Below are positions 8,242 to 16,484 of a DNA stretch of 64,000 nucleotides, piece by piece (position 1 is the stretch's first letter; every line of letters starts with the position of its first letter). Source of the DNA: Robinsoniella peoriensis (lineage in GTDB: Bacteria; Bacillota; Clostridia; Lachnospirales; Lachnospiraceae); the NCBI RefSeq assembly GCF_000797495.1, contig NZ_JTGN01000014.1, positions 62,922-126,921 on the forward strand, given 5' to 3'. The translations under genes and the position numbers were made by a program. The notes beneath the pieces are model-generated. The model did not search any database and had not been told where the DNA came from. It worked only from the letters and a program-made list of their open reading frames with translations.

Positions 8242-8335
8242 TATAAATGCTTAATATTTTTTGACCAATCAGCAAAAGTTTACTCAATATAATTCATTGT
8301 AAATGACGGACAGATGAATGACTTAATCCTCAAAA

Positions 8336-8388
8336 ATAAAACTTATAGAAAAAATCCCCCCCTCGTAATCGAGGAGGGATATATACAT
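8336..8388 (-). terminator. Terminator hairpin, right copy of the ~50-nt direct repeat
   Basis: Stem 8357-8365 with 8370-8378 followed on the minus strand by a run of Ts, a good intrinsic terminator for the WbsX-like fragment that ends at 8393. It shares the sequence aaacttataga, the C-rich arm, gaggagggata and the same G.U pair with the copy at 3795-3848, 4.5 kb away, in the same orientation. Confidence 0.75.
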
Positions 8389-8392
8389 ACAT

Positions 8393-8719
8393 TTATTTAT
8401 CACCAAAAACCTTCTTAATGGCATCCAGATAAGCCATTCCATTTACCGTATCCGGTTCCAGGTAGCTTCCTTCCGTCCACTCATTCCATGCATTTATCGT
8501 ACAAATATTGAAGCTTATTTCTGATTTATCCAGGAATTCTTTCGCATCATACAGCGCTTTTTCAAATTCCATAGGGGTATTATCCATATACACCGGATAA
8601 TATGGATAGCCGATACTGTCAAACCGGTCTGTCTGCACGGTTCTCGGTGTGGAATCCCAGGTTTTAGAAAGAACTTTTATAAATATAATTAGTATAAAAA
8701 TATGATCTTCTATTTTCAT
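8393..8719 (-). pseudogene. C-terminal fragment of a WbsX-like / GH99-like glycan enzyme
   Basis: The last ~90 residues match the end of the Glyco_tran_WbsX (GH99-like) family: KTWDSTPR, then ALYDAKEFLDKS, and the hallmark INAWNEWTEGSYLEPD. Full-length members are about 350-400 residues, so at least 250 residues are missing. The first ~18 residues in this frame (hydrophobic, Ile/Phe-rich) are unrelated noise derived from AT-rich DNA upstream, and there is no ribosome binding site. The intact 3' end and its terminator remain. This is a truncated gene left beside the divergent YitT gene. Confidence 0.8.
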
Positions 8720-8799
8720 AAAAAAGTAGATTGCTTTTTCTCCTGATATCTTTTATGATGATATATAGCAAACAAATAAAGGATAAGAGGGATTTTGAG

Positions 8800-9651
8800 A
8801 TGAAAACAAATAAAATACTAAAAGAATATTCGGCAATCACATTTGGCACCCTGCTGATTGCCATTTCTGTATACTTCTTTATGATTCCAAGCAAGGTAAT
8901 CGTAGGAAGCCTGTCCGGACTTGTCATTGTACTTTCTAATTTCCTGCCGTTTTCCATATCAGTTATGACGTTTTGTTTAAATGCGGTACTCCTGGTCATT
9001 GGATTTATATTTATCGGAAAAGAATTCGGTGCAAAGACGGTCTATACTTCCGCACTGCTGCCGGTATTTTTATTCTTATTTGAATTGTTCTTCCCCAATG
9101 TAAAATCCTTAACCGGAGATATCCTCATCGATACGCTCTGTTACATTTTGCTTGTCAGTGTAGGACTTGCCATGTTGTTTCATGTAAACGCCTCCTCCGG
9201 AGGACTGGATATTGCTGCCAAACTGCTGAATAAAATTACACATATTGAGATGGGTAAGGCAATGACTCTTACCGGCATGTGTGTAGCTGTGAGTTCCATC
9301 TTTGTCTACGACACCAAATCCGTTGTTATGAGTATTTTAGCTACCTATGCCAATGGCATTGTAATTGACTACTTTATAGACGGCTTTAACCGGAAAAAGA
9401 GAGTCTGTATCCTTTCTGATAAATACCTGGAAATCCAGGAGTTCATCGTAAAAGAGATCAAACGGGGCGTTACTCTTTATCCTGCTTACGGTGGGTTTAA
9501 CAAAGAAGAAAAAATGGAACTGCAGACCATACTTTCCAGAAATGAATATGCTAAGTTATTAGAATATCTCAGTGAAATTGATGTAAAAGCATTTGTTACT
9601 GTGGGAACCATTAACGAAGTGATCGGGGAATGGAATCCGAAACATAAATAG
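8800..9651 (+). CDS. YitT family membrane protein (DUF161/DUF2179)
   Basis: A 283-residue protein from the ATG at 8800, chosen because AGAGG lies at the right distance and because family members begin just before the first helix; an in-frame ATG at 8731 would add 23 residues with no ribosome binding site. Five membrane helices are in the first ~175 residues, including the conserved SGGLDIAAKLLNK motif, followed by a cytoplasmic DUF2179 domain with a TLYPAYGGFNKEEKMEL segment typical of YitT proteins. Function in most species is unknown. The gene is monocistronic. Confidence 0.9.
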   Translation: MKTNKILKEYSAITFGTLLIAISVYFFMIPSKVIVGSLSGLVIVLSNFLPFSISVMTFCLNAVLLVIGFIFIGKEFGAKTVYTSALLPVFLFLFELFFPNVKSLTGDILIDTLCYILLVSVGLAMLFHVNASSGGLDIAAKLLNKITHIEMGKAMTLTGMCVAVSSIFVYDTKSVVMSILATYANGIVIDYFIDGFNRKKRVCILSDKYLEIQEFIVKEIKRGVTLYPAYGGFNKEEKMELQTILSRNEYAKLLEYLSEIDVKAFVTVGTINEVIGEWNPKHK

Positions 9652-9665
9652 AGCCACAAACCACC

Positions 9666-9700
9666 AAAGACGGGATATGTTTTCACATACCCCGTCTTTT
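9666..9700 (+). terminator. Intrinsic terminator after the YitT gene
   Basis: Stem aaagacggg (9666-9674) with cccgtcttt (9691-9699), extended inward by atatg/catac, ending in a T-run. The A-rich left arm gives a T-run on the other strand as well, so it may also stop transcription of the GH43 gene coming from the right. Confidence 0.8.
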
Positions 9701-9729
9701 AAACATGTTGCCTGTCAGTTTCGTCCTTA

Positions 9730-12700
9730 TTATCTCACTTTAATTACTTTTGACGCACTATAATTTCCATATACCTTCTTACCCCTGGAATCCAATTTAT
9801 AAGCTCTTACCTTAACGTAATAAGTCTTTTTAGATTTCAATTTTGTAACAGACTTTGTCGTTTTTCCAGTAGTTATATACTTGACACCTTTTTTAAACAT
9901 CTTGTCCGTGCTATAGGCAATCTGGTATCCTTTTGCTCCGCTGATTTTCTTCTTCAGCTTCACGGTAAATGCTTTTTTCTTCGCTGACAAGGTCTTGACA
10001 GCCGGCTTGCTTACTTTCACTTTTTCCCATTTTGCATACAGGGTATAGTCACCGCTGCTGATGTATTTCACTTTTGTCTTGAACCTGCGGTCTTTATACC
10101 ATCCCTTAAATGCATATCTGGCTTTTTGCGGTGCCTTTAAAGTTATTTTTGATCCATCATAACTCGCCAGGTTTTGTTTTGCATTTTTTCCGCCATTTAA
10201 GTAATACTTCACTTCGTAATTTACCGTTACCGTACAGCTTGCCTCGCATTTTGATCCGTCTGCCGCAATAGCTTTGATTACAGCCGTTCCGCCGCTTACT
10301 GCGGTTACCTGCCCATTGCTGTTAACTACAGCCGCTTTTGGATTGCTGGAGCTCCAGACCACATTTTTATTGGAAGCATTCACAGGCAGCACACTGACTG
10401 TCAAAGCAGCCGTACTTCCCTTTTTCATGCCAAGCTTTGTATGATTAAACCGCAGCTGGCTGACCATTACTTTTTCCGGTACAGGGACTTTTTTAATCAG
10501 TTTTGATGCCGCTGTTTCTAATGCTGTTTTTGCTGCATCCACCTGTTCCTGGGTTGCTTCTTTATTGCCTAATATTTCTTTGGCTTTATTTAATTCCTGT
10601 ACAAATGCTACCCATCCGGTTTCCTGATAATCTGACTGCTTCTTATCTTTATTTACATCATATATACCTTGCAGTTTTGATTTATCAACAATTACTGGCG
10701 GGATCTTCTCACTGATCAATTCAACATCCAGATAATCAAGCTCTACCCCTTCCAGACTTTTGGTTTTGCCGATATAAACGGTATTGGTACCTGCATGTAA
10801 TTCTGCATTGAATTCATAACCGGTCCAGTTATCCGGACATATTCCTTCTGCGTCTGCCGCATTAAATGGAATTGCTTTACAAGTAGACGCCTCTCCATTA
10901 TTTACTTTTACTTCCATTCCAGCCTTATCACTTTTGGTAGCAGCGCCAACATAAAGTCTGTAATCGCCGGCTTTTTCTGCCTGAACCTGAATTGTGGTAC
11001 CGCTGTTTTCTTTTGTTAAATTGGCGATCTTCTGTCCGCCTGAAGAATTATAGGTATCACAGATCACTGCTCCGCCGCTTAATGCGCCCTCTTCTGCTTC
11101 ATAACGGTCACGCCGGATAACCGGTGTTCCGGAAGGACGGTTTACTTTTCCATCGTAGGCGATTGCTTTTCCAAAATCAGGTGTTCCATCTTCATTCCAG
11201 GTGAATTTTTGTGTGCGGACACCGCGTCCGTTCCAGTTCTGTCCGGAACCTTTTGTCGCATGATATACCATATAATTTTCTGTTCCGTCCGGTGATACGG
11301 TAAAGCAGGCATGTCCGGTAGAATAAGTACTTGGTGCATTTTTTTGAAAGACTGCTTCTGTTCCTTTTTCCCAGTCTTTTGCATTCATCGGGTCGCCGCC
11401 TTTTTTCAGGGTCAGTCTTCCCAGGCAGTAATTATCCGTCCAGCTACCGCTTGCCGAGAAAATAATACTGGTAATACCATCCGGTGAAACGAGTACCTGC
11501 GGTCCTTCATTAATCCTTGGGAATCCATCCAGCTCCCAATTGTATTCCGGCTTGGAAAGCATTACCCTTTCCCCGGAAATGGTGCAGGGATCTGTCATTT
11601 CGGCAATATAAATCCGCTGTTCTTCATTTACCATTCCTTCCCAGCCGGACCATACTGCGTATAGTTTGCCATTGTACTCTAAAACAGTCTGGTCAATAGC
11701 CCATCTGTCTGTATCCGGGGATAGCTTTCCTTTAAATTCATATGCGCCCATTGCATTATCTGTTTTGCTTTCCAGCACATACATTCTGTGGTCAGCATCT
11801 TTTCCGGCAGTATAATAGATGTACCATTTTCCATTGATAAAATGAATTTCCGGAGCCCATAAATCACTCGATGGTTCTGTTCCTGTGGGATGATAAACTT
11901 CCACCGGCTGTGTGGCTGCAATGCGGTTTAATTCCGGTGCTCTGGAAACATAGATTGCTTTGTCCTGACTTACCCTAACGTAGTAATAATAACCGTCCTG
12001 ATAGGTAACATATGGATCTGCCCCATAGTTTACGATTGGATTTGTAAATGCATCCTGATCATAAAAATGCAGAGTATAGGTCAAAGGATAAGTTTTATCT
12101 GTCTTTCCCGTAAGGGTAATCTCACTTACCGGGTTTTTTCTGGTAGGCTGAGTAATCGTCAGATCAAATGTTTCACTCACTTTCTCACCTAATACGGCTG
12201 TTACTTCCGGAAGATTGTCCAGGCTTTCCACATCCACATCATACTCCAGTGTATCTTTTTGGTAATTCTCTAAATCTTTACCATCTAGTTTGATCTGCTC
12301 AATGGAAGGATTGCTTGTATAGAAAAGGATATAATCCAATTCGCTAAAACTGTTTGTTTCCCCGGAATGCGTGAACGTTATGGTATTTTTTCCTGCATTC
12401 AGTTCTGCTTCGATTGCATAGAGTCTCCAGTTATCCCATCCGTACGGCTGATATTTAACAATTCCTGCATTTTCCTGATCCCCGTTAATGTAATACTTAT
12501 GGGACGCGTTTAGCTGATCCGTACCGCTGCCCGCAGCTACATCAATCCGGTAGGTTCCGGCTGTCTTTGCATTTACCTCAAAGGTTACTGTTGCATTGCC
12601 ATTATCGATCATACCTACTTTCTTCTTGCCGGAAGCATCTCCTCTTTCCGTTATTTTTGCAGGTGCTGTAATGACCGCATTTTCAGCTTCCATTTTTACG

Positions 12701-14646
12701 ACTTCTTTTTCTGCCACCGGCTGGGAAGTGAACTTCACCACAGCTTCCAGATCCAGATTCAGATTTCCCAGGTTTTCAATTCCTTCGGGCAGCAGGATAT
12801 GCCCTTGTATAACTGCCTGGCTGCCATTGTTTTCTGATTCATAGGAAGGTTCCTCCCACTGGATCTCAGCTGTATAGGTTACGCCCGGCTCACTTTTTGA
12901 TGTCACTAAGCCTTTCACGCTGTCCGGCAGCTGCCATGTATCCGGGGCACTGCCCTCTTCAACAGTAATATTCAGGTTATCCGGTTTTGTAAAGGAAATG
13001 AGGTTATTCACGTTTACCGCACCGGAAGGAACGTGTTGTTTGGTTACGGTAGGGCCTTTCACTTCTAAGATTGTTTCACCTGCCTGATCCCGGGTAAATT
13101 GTATTCTGTCGATACAGAATTTTCTCGGATCTGCCGCTTCCAGGCTGTTATGGCAATGGTACACCATAAATAACTCTTTGCCATCCGGTGACTCTACTAT
13201 CCCATGATGTCCCGTACCATGTGCAAGACTGTTTGACTGCATAATTGGATTATTTTCGTACTTTGTATAATCTCCCAGCGGATTACTGCTGACAGCATAT
13301 CCGGATCCATAGCCCGGGCTTTGGAAATGGGCACCGGAGTAGGTAAGATAGTAAATGCCATCCTTTTTCAGCATAAACGGACCTTCGTTTATTCTTCCCA
13401 TGGATGTTTCCCAGCCGTCTTCGGGAACCAGGATACATTTTAATGTGGATTCATCAATGGTCTTCATATCATCATTTAATTTTGCACCATATATGAGGTT
13501 CCCATTGTCAAAACGTACAAAATACAAGTAATACTGTCCGTCATCGTCCATATAAGCATGGGCGTCAATTTCCTTAATATCGGTATGCATCGGTACCTGG
13601 TTCTCCTGGGTAAATGGTCCCAGGGGAGACTTGCTGGTTGCTACACCAAGGTGTTCCTCTGCGGTATAGTACATATAGAAAGTGCCGTCCCGCTCAATGA
13701 CATCCGGTGCCCAGAAATGCGTATTTCCCCAGACATTATCCTTCTCCAGCGCCCAGCCCTTATCGGTCCAGTTCACTAAATCCGTAGAAGTATAAACTTT
13801 AATCCCGTTTTCATCCGCCCCTGCGTTTGTTGGATAGAGATAATAGGTTCCATTATAATATAACACATCCGGATCCGCACAATTATCCAGCAGTGGATTC
13901 TGGTAAGTCTCTCCTGCTAATTCCGGTTCCGTATATTCAGAAATCTTTACATTCTCAAAAGATGCACTGGAAAGCCAGTTACGAAATCCTATGGTACCTT
14001 CCCCATGGTCGCTGTCCGTAACATCCAGTTTTGCATAGTGTTCTCCGTCATAATCGATATAACATACAATATGGTTTCCGGAAACGGCAACCGTTACATG
14101 ATAGGTTTTTCCATATTCAATGGTGGTCTCTTTCGCTGCTATTTCCGTCCATTTCGTCCCGGATACTTTACCAAGCATTACTCTTCCGTTATGGGCATCG
14201 ATGCAAAAATAATAGCCATTGTATCCGTCCCCATGATTATCGATTGGGTTTGTTACGCGAAACAGCACACCTGCCTGGGCACTGCTCTTGTCATCCAGAT
14301 TTGTCTGCTGGTTATTCACGGTTACATCGGCATCGTAAACAAAATCGCTGAAGTTCTGATCCTTCACCAGCGCCTTGTCTCCCCTGCCTTCTGTAACGGT
14401 GTAGGTATGGTCATTTACTGACCATGTGCCAGAATCCCATCCACTGTAAGTACTCCAGTTATCTGCATTGGTAAAATCCTCTTCGAAGATTACCTCTCCG
14501 GTGCCTTCTAAAACCGGACGCTCTGCTTCTACCCCCTGCATGTCCGGCGCTGCCAGTACCGTATAGCTGCCCATATTGGACATCACTAACGCGGACACCA
14601 TTACCGCTGCAATCACTTGATTCATCTTTCTCATTCGACTCTTCAT
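9730..14646 (-). CDS. Secreted multidomain GH43 glycoside hydrolase with two catalytic domains
   Basis: A 1638-residue exoenzyme for arabinose/xylose-containing plant glycans. Order: signal peptide (1-32); concanavalin-like domain (about 51-240); GH43 domain 1 (247-535) with D258, D361 and E421 (RINEGP) as catalytic triad; beta-sandwich linker; CBM6/35-type module (about 650-776); a short domain; GH43 domain 2 (866-1165) with D877, D985 and E1047; CBM6/35-like module (1180-1312); FIVAR domain (1322-1385); Big_2 Ig-like domain (1392-1475); InlB/Flg_new repeat (1477-1541); Lys-rich Fn3-like C-terminus. No LPXTG motif. Strong ribosome binding site (GGAAGGAG). Substrate and linkage cannot be fixed from sequence. 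The two catalytic domains are only distantly alike, so they probably have different specificities. Confidence 0.92.
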   Translation of the reverse strand: MKSRMRKMNQVIAAVMVSALVMSNMGSYTVLAAPDMQGVEAERPVLEGTGEVIFEEDFTNADNWSTYSGWDSGTWSVNDHTYTVTEGRGDKALVKDQNFSDFVYDADVTVNNQQTNLDDKSSAQAGVLFRVTNPIDNHGDGYNGYYFCIDAHNGRVMLGKVSGTKWTEIAAKETTIEYGKTYHVTVAVSGNHIVCYIDYDGEHYAKLDVTDSDHGEGTIGFRNWLSSASFENVKISEYTEPELAGETYQNPLLDNCADPDVLYYNGTYYLYPTNAGADENGIKVYTSTDLVNWTDKGWALEKDNVWGNTHFWAPDVIERDGTFYMYYTAEEHLGVATSKSPLGPFTQENQVPMHTDIKEIDAHAYMDDDGQYYLYFVRFDNGNLIYGAKLNDDMKTIDESTLKCILVPEDGWETSMGRINEGPFMLKKDGIYYLTYSGAHFQSPGYGSGYAVSSNPLGDYTKYENNPIMQSNSLAHGTGHHGIVESPDGKELFMVYHCHNSLEAADPRKFCIDRIQFTRDQAGETILEVKGPTVTKQHVPSGAVNVNNLISFTKPDNLNITVEEGSAPDTWQLPDSVKGLVTSKSEPGVTYTAEIQWEEPSYESENNGSQAVIQGHILLPEGIENLGNLNLDLEAVVKFTSQPVAEKEVVKMEAENAVITAPAKITERGDASGKKKVGMIDNGNATVTFEVNAKTAGTYRIDVAAGSGTDQLNASHKYYINGDQENAGIVKYQPYGWDNWRLYAIEAELNAGKNTITFTHSGETNSFSELDYILFYTSNPSIEQIKLDGKDLENYQKDTLEYDVDVESLDNLPEVTAVLGEKVSETFDLTITQPTRKNPVSEITLTGKTDKTYPLTYTLHFYDQDAFTNPIVNYGADPYVTYQDGYYYYVRVSQDKAIYVSRAPELNRIAATQPVEVYHPTGTEPSSDLWAPEIHFINGKWYIYYTAGKDADHRMYVLESKTDNAMGAYEFKGKLSPDTDRWAIDQTVLEYNGKLYAVWSGWEGMVNEEQRIYIAEMTDPCTISGERVMLSKPEYNWELDGFPRINEGPQVLVSPDGITSIIFSASGSWTDNYCLGRLTLKKGGDPMNAKDWEKGTEAVFQKNAPSTYSTGHACFTVSPDGTENYMVYHATKGSGQNWNGRGVRTQKFTWNEDGTPDFGKAIAYDGKVNRPSGTPVIRRDRYEAEEGALSGGAVICDTYNSSGGQKIANLTKENSGTTIQVQAEKAGDYRLYVGAATKSDKAGMEVKVNNGEASTCKAIPFNAADAEGICPDNWTGYEFNAELHAGTNTVYIGKTKSLEGVELDYLDVELISEKIPPVIVDKSKLQGIYDVNKDKKQSDYQETGWVAFVQELNKAKEILGNKEATQEQVDAAKTALETAASKLIKKVPVPEKVMVSQLRFNHTKLGMKKGSTAALTVSVLPVNASNKNVVWSSSNPKAAVVNSNGQVTAVSGGTAVIKAIAADGSKCEASCTVTVNYEVKYYLNGGKNAKQNLASYDGSKITLKAPQKARYAFKGWYKDRRFKTKVKYISSGDYTLYAKWEKVKVSKPAVKTLSAKKKAFTVKLKKKISGAKGYQIAYSTDKMFKKGVKYITTGKTTKSVTKLKSKKTYYVKVRAYKLDSRGKKVYGNYSASKVIKVR

Positions 14647-14699
14647 TCCTGTACTCCTTCCTTCATTTACGCGGGTTTACTTATAAATAGACTTTACTA

Positions 14700-14722
14700 T
14701 ATGTCTTTATTTATGTCTTTAT
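14700..14722 (-). promoter_or_regulatory. Tandem 11-bp direct repeat upstream of the GH43 gene
   Basis: The sequence tatgtctttat occurs at 14700-14710 and again at 14712-14722, a 12-bp period, 54 nt before the GH43 start. Tandem direct repeats in this position are typical binding sites for AraC-type or OmpR-type regulators. No regulator gene is adjacent. Confidence 0.4.
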
Positions 14723-14771
14723 AAAAAAGGGAGGTGAATGTATAATTTTTTAGCATCGGATGAAATTCCGC

Positions 14772-14822
14772 AAAAAAAGACTGTCCCTTTGATAAACAAT
14801 TGTTATCTGAGGTTCCAGTCTT
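14772..14822 (-). terminator. Terminator after the rhomboid gene
   Basis: On the minus strand AAGACTG pairs with CAGTCTT around an inner palindromic stretch (gataacaattgttatc), followed by seven Ts. It lies 64 nt beyond the rhomboid stop codon. Confidence 0.75.
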
Positions 14823-14885
14823 ATATTTTCTTTCCGCGCACCAGGGAATACTACATATACTATTACAAAATTTTATCGCTAAACT

Positions 14886-15467
14886 TTATTTTCGATAACT
14901 AATCTGCGGTTTGAACACAAACCCAAATACGCAACCCAATATGCCTCCTAAAATATGCGTTAAATTGGCAATATTATTTTTAATAAACAGTCCTTCATAC
15001 AACTGACCTCCGAAGTAAAAAATTGCTACAATTAAAAAAGTTAATGGAATACCCTCACCCCTCATGCTGCTCAAAGAGGTAAGCATAATCAGCGCAAATA
15101 CAATCCCGCTGGCTCCCAGTAATGCCGTACCTGGGAAAAACAGAATATTAACAATCCCCGTCAGAACAGCCGTAACGATCAGAAGAATACCGATATTCAT
15201 ACTGCCATATTTTTCTTCCAGCAAAGGACCGATTAACAACAGGGTAATTATATTTCCACTAAAATGTTCCCATCCGCTATGGCCAAATACATGCCCAATC
15301 AGCCTGATATAGTACATAGGACTTGCCATGGAAGACCGATATACCGAAAAGAACATGCGGTTCGTCCAGCCTCCGGTAATATAATTGAGTAATAACGCGG
15401 CAAATGAAATAATCGTGAATGTTAAAATAACAGGCGAATTATATTTTATCTTCTTTAGACTGTTCAA
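14886..15467 (-). CDS. Rhomboid family intramembrane serine protease
   Basis: A 193-residue, six-helix membrane protease. The catalytic serine is in GASG (S120) and the catalytic histidine in HILGG (H171), giving the rhomboid dyad; the helix 2 motif GHSGWEHFSGN at 62-72 supplies the oxyanion-hole residues. The start is TTG at 15467 with GGAGAG seven nucleotides upstream. It is a bare rhomboid core without an extra domain. Substrates are unknown. Repeat copy 1 lies immediately upstream, and in its RNA-compatible orientation it points into this gene, so it could be part of the 5' leader. Confidence 0.9.
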   Translation of the reverse strand: MNSLKKIKYNSPVILTFTIISFAALLLNYITGGWTNRMFFSVYRSSMASPMYYIRLIGHVFGHSGWEHFSGNIITLLLIGPLLEEKYGSMNIGILLIVTAVLTGIVNILFFPGTALLGASGIVFALIMLTSLSSMRGEGIPLTFLIVAIFYFGGQLYEGLFIKNNIANLTHILGGILGCVFGFVFKPQISYRK

Positions 15468-15500
15468 TTGTTACTCTCCTTTCTGGATATGGGGATAAAT

Positions 15501-15880
15501 TGGGGTTTTGCTGAGTAAGACGCTTTGTAGATAGATGTAGTGCGCGGAAAGAGAAGGGGGCGGACCATGGCAGGCGTTTGGAAGGCTTACCGCAGAACTG
15601 GCATTTTCTAACCTTCCCGGAGCGTTTTTTGGCGGCACGCGGGCATTCGCTCCGAAATCCTGATGCATTTCGCAGCTCAGTGCCCGCTTAGTATCCGATG
15701 GGAGCCAGTCGAATACTATCCGCCAAAAAACACTCCGGCAAGGTAAGTAAATGCTCAGATCTGCTATACGCCTTCCAAACACCTGCCATGATCCGCCCCC
15801 TTCTCTTTCCGAGATCCAGTTTGTCGCCACAAAGCTGGTTTTCTCAGCACGGCGGGACCCCGGGGTTGTGGCATGCTGAA
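15501..15880 (-). repeat. Structured ~380-nt repeat, copy 1 (possible non-coding RNA)
   Basis: The unit folds as a long branched hairpin. Outer stem: gctttgt region at about 15510-15528 with 15829-15848. Second stem: 15546-15586 with 15770-15810, 39 of 41 positions paired. Third: about 15610-15635 with 15729-15754. Inside are two small hairpins, one with gcgggca/tgcccgc arms, one with agtatccga/tcgaatact arms. A further hairpin (15844-15879) closes the end. Positions that deviate are mostly C.A on the plus strand, that is G.U on the minus strand, so a minus-strand transcript is favoured. Open frames through it are by-products of the repeat. Confidence 0.8.
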
Positions 15881-16082
15881 CGCTATTGGCATAGAACATA
15901 TAAAATACATAAAGCAGCTGATCTTCTCACTACAGCTTGTTTCTTCATTCTACTACATATATTTTTGGTTACAGCACTAAAGCCAGTTAGGTCTATGAAC
16001 AGGAACACAAGTATACTTTAATCTTATTTCACACATTTCACACTGCACTGCAGAAACACACTCTGCTGCATCCTAAAACAAA

Positions 16083-16461
16083 CAGCCCGTCACAGCCCTA
16101 GGGGCTCCACCAGGCTGAGAAAACCAGCTTTGTATCAACGAATGCTATCTCGGAAAGATGGGTGTGGGAAACTGGTATGGGCGGAGGAAGCGTAGAGCAG
16201 AGCTGAGTATTTACTTACCTTTCCGAAGTGTTTTTTGGCGGATAGTATTCGACTGGCTCCCATCGGATACTAAGCGGGCACTGAACCGAGAAATACATCA
16301 GGATTTCTCGGTGAATGCCCGCGTGCCGTCAAAAAGCGCTTCGGAAAGGTTAGAAAATACCAGTTCTGCGGCCAGCTGACGGAGCCCATGCCAGTTTCCC
16401 ACACCCATCTTTCTGTTGCACCATCTCCATCTACAAAGCGTCCCTTAATCAGCTAAACCCA
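16083..16461 (+). repeat. Structured ~380-nt repeat, copy 2, inverted relative to copy 1
   Basis: Copy 2 has the same architecture in the opposite orientation. The outer part of the long stem has a different sequence (gaaagatgggtgtgggaaac with its complement near 16395-16425) yet stays paired, and the closing hairpins also differ in a compensated way (cagcc/ggctg versus cagca/tgctg in copy 1). The loop ctggctccca and the segment ctgagaaaaccagctttgt are identical in both. Imperfect pairs are U.G or G.U on the plus strand, so the RNA-like strand here is plus. The two copies are 202 nt apart. Confidence 0.8.
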
Positions 16462-16484
16462 TATTTAAGCTGAATTCATTCGCT

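Noticed and set aside
15471..16379. Three open frames of 73-142 codons inside the 380-nt repeats, two with the shared sequence FWRIVFDWLPSDTKRAL
   Set aside because: They run through the inverted-repeat stems on both strands, have no ribosome binding sites, and the protein similarity only reflects DNA similarity of the repeat copies.
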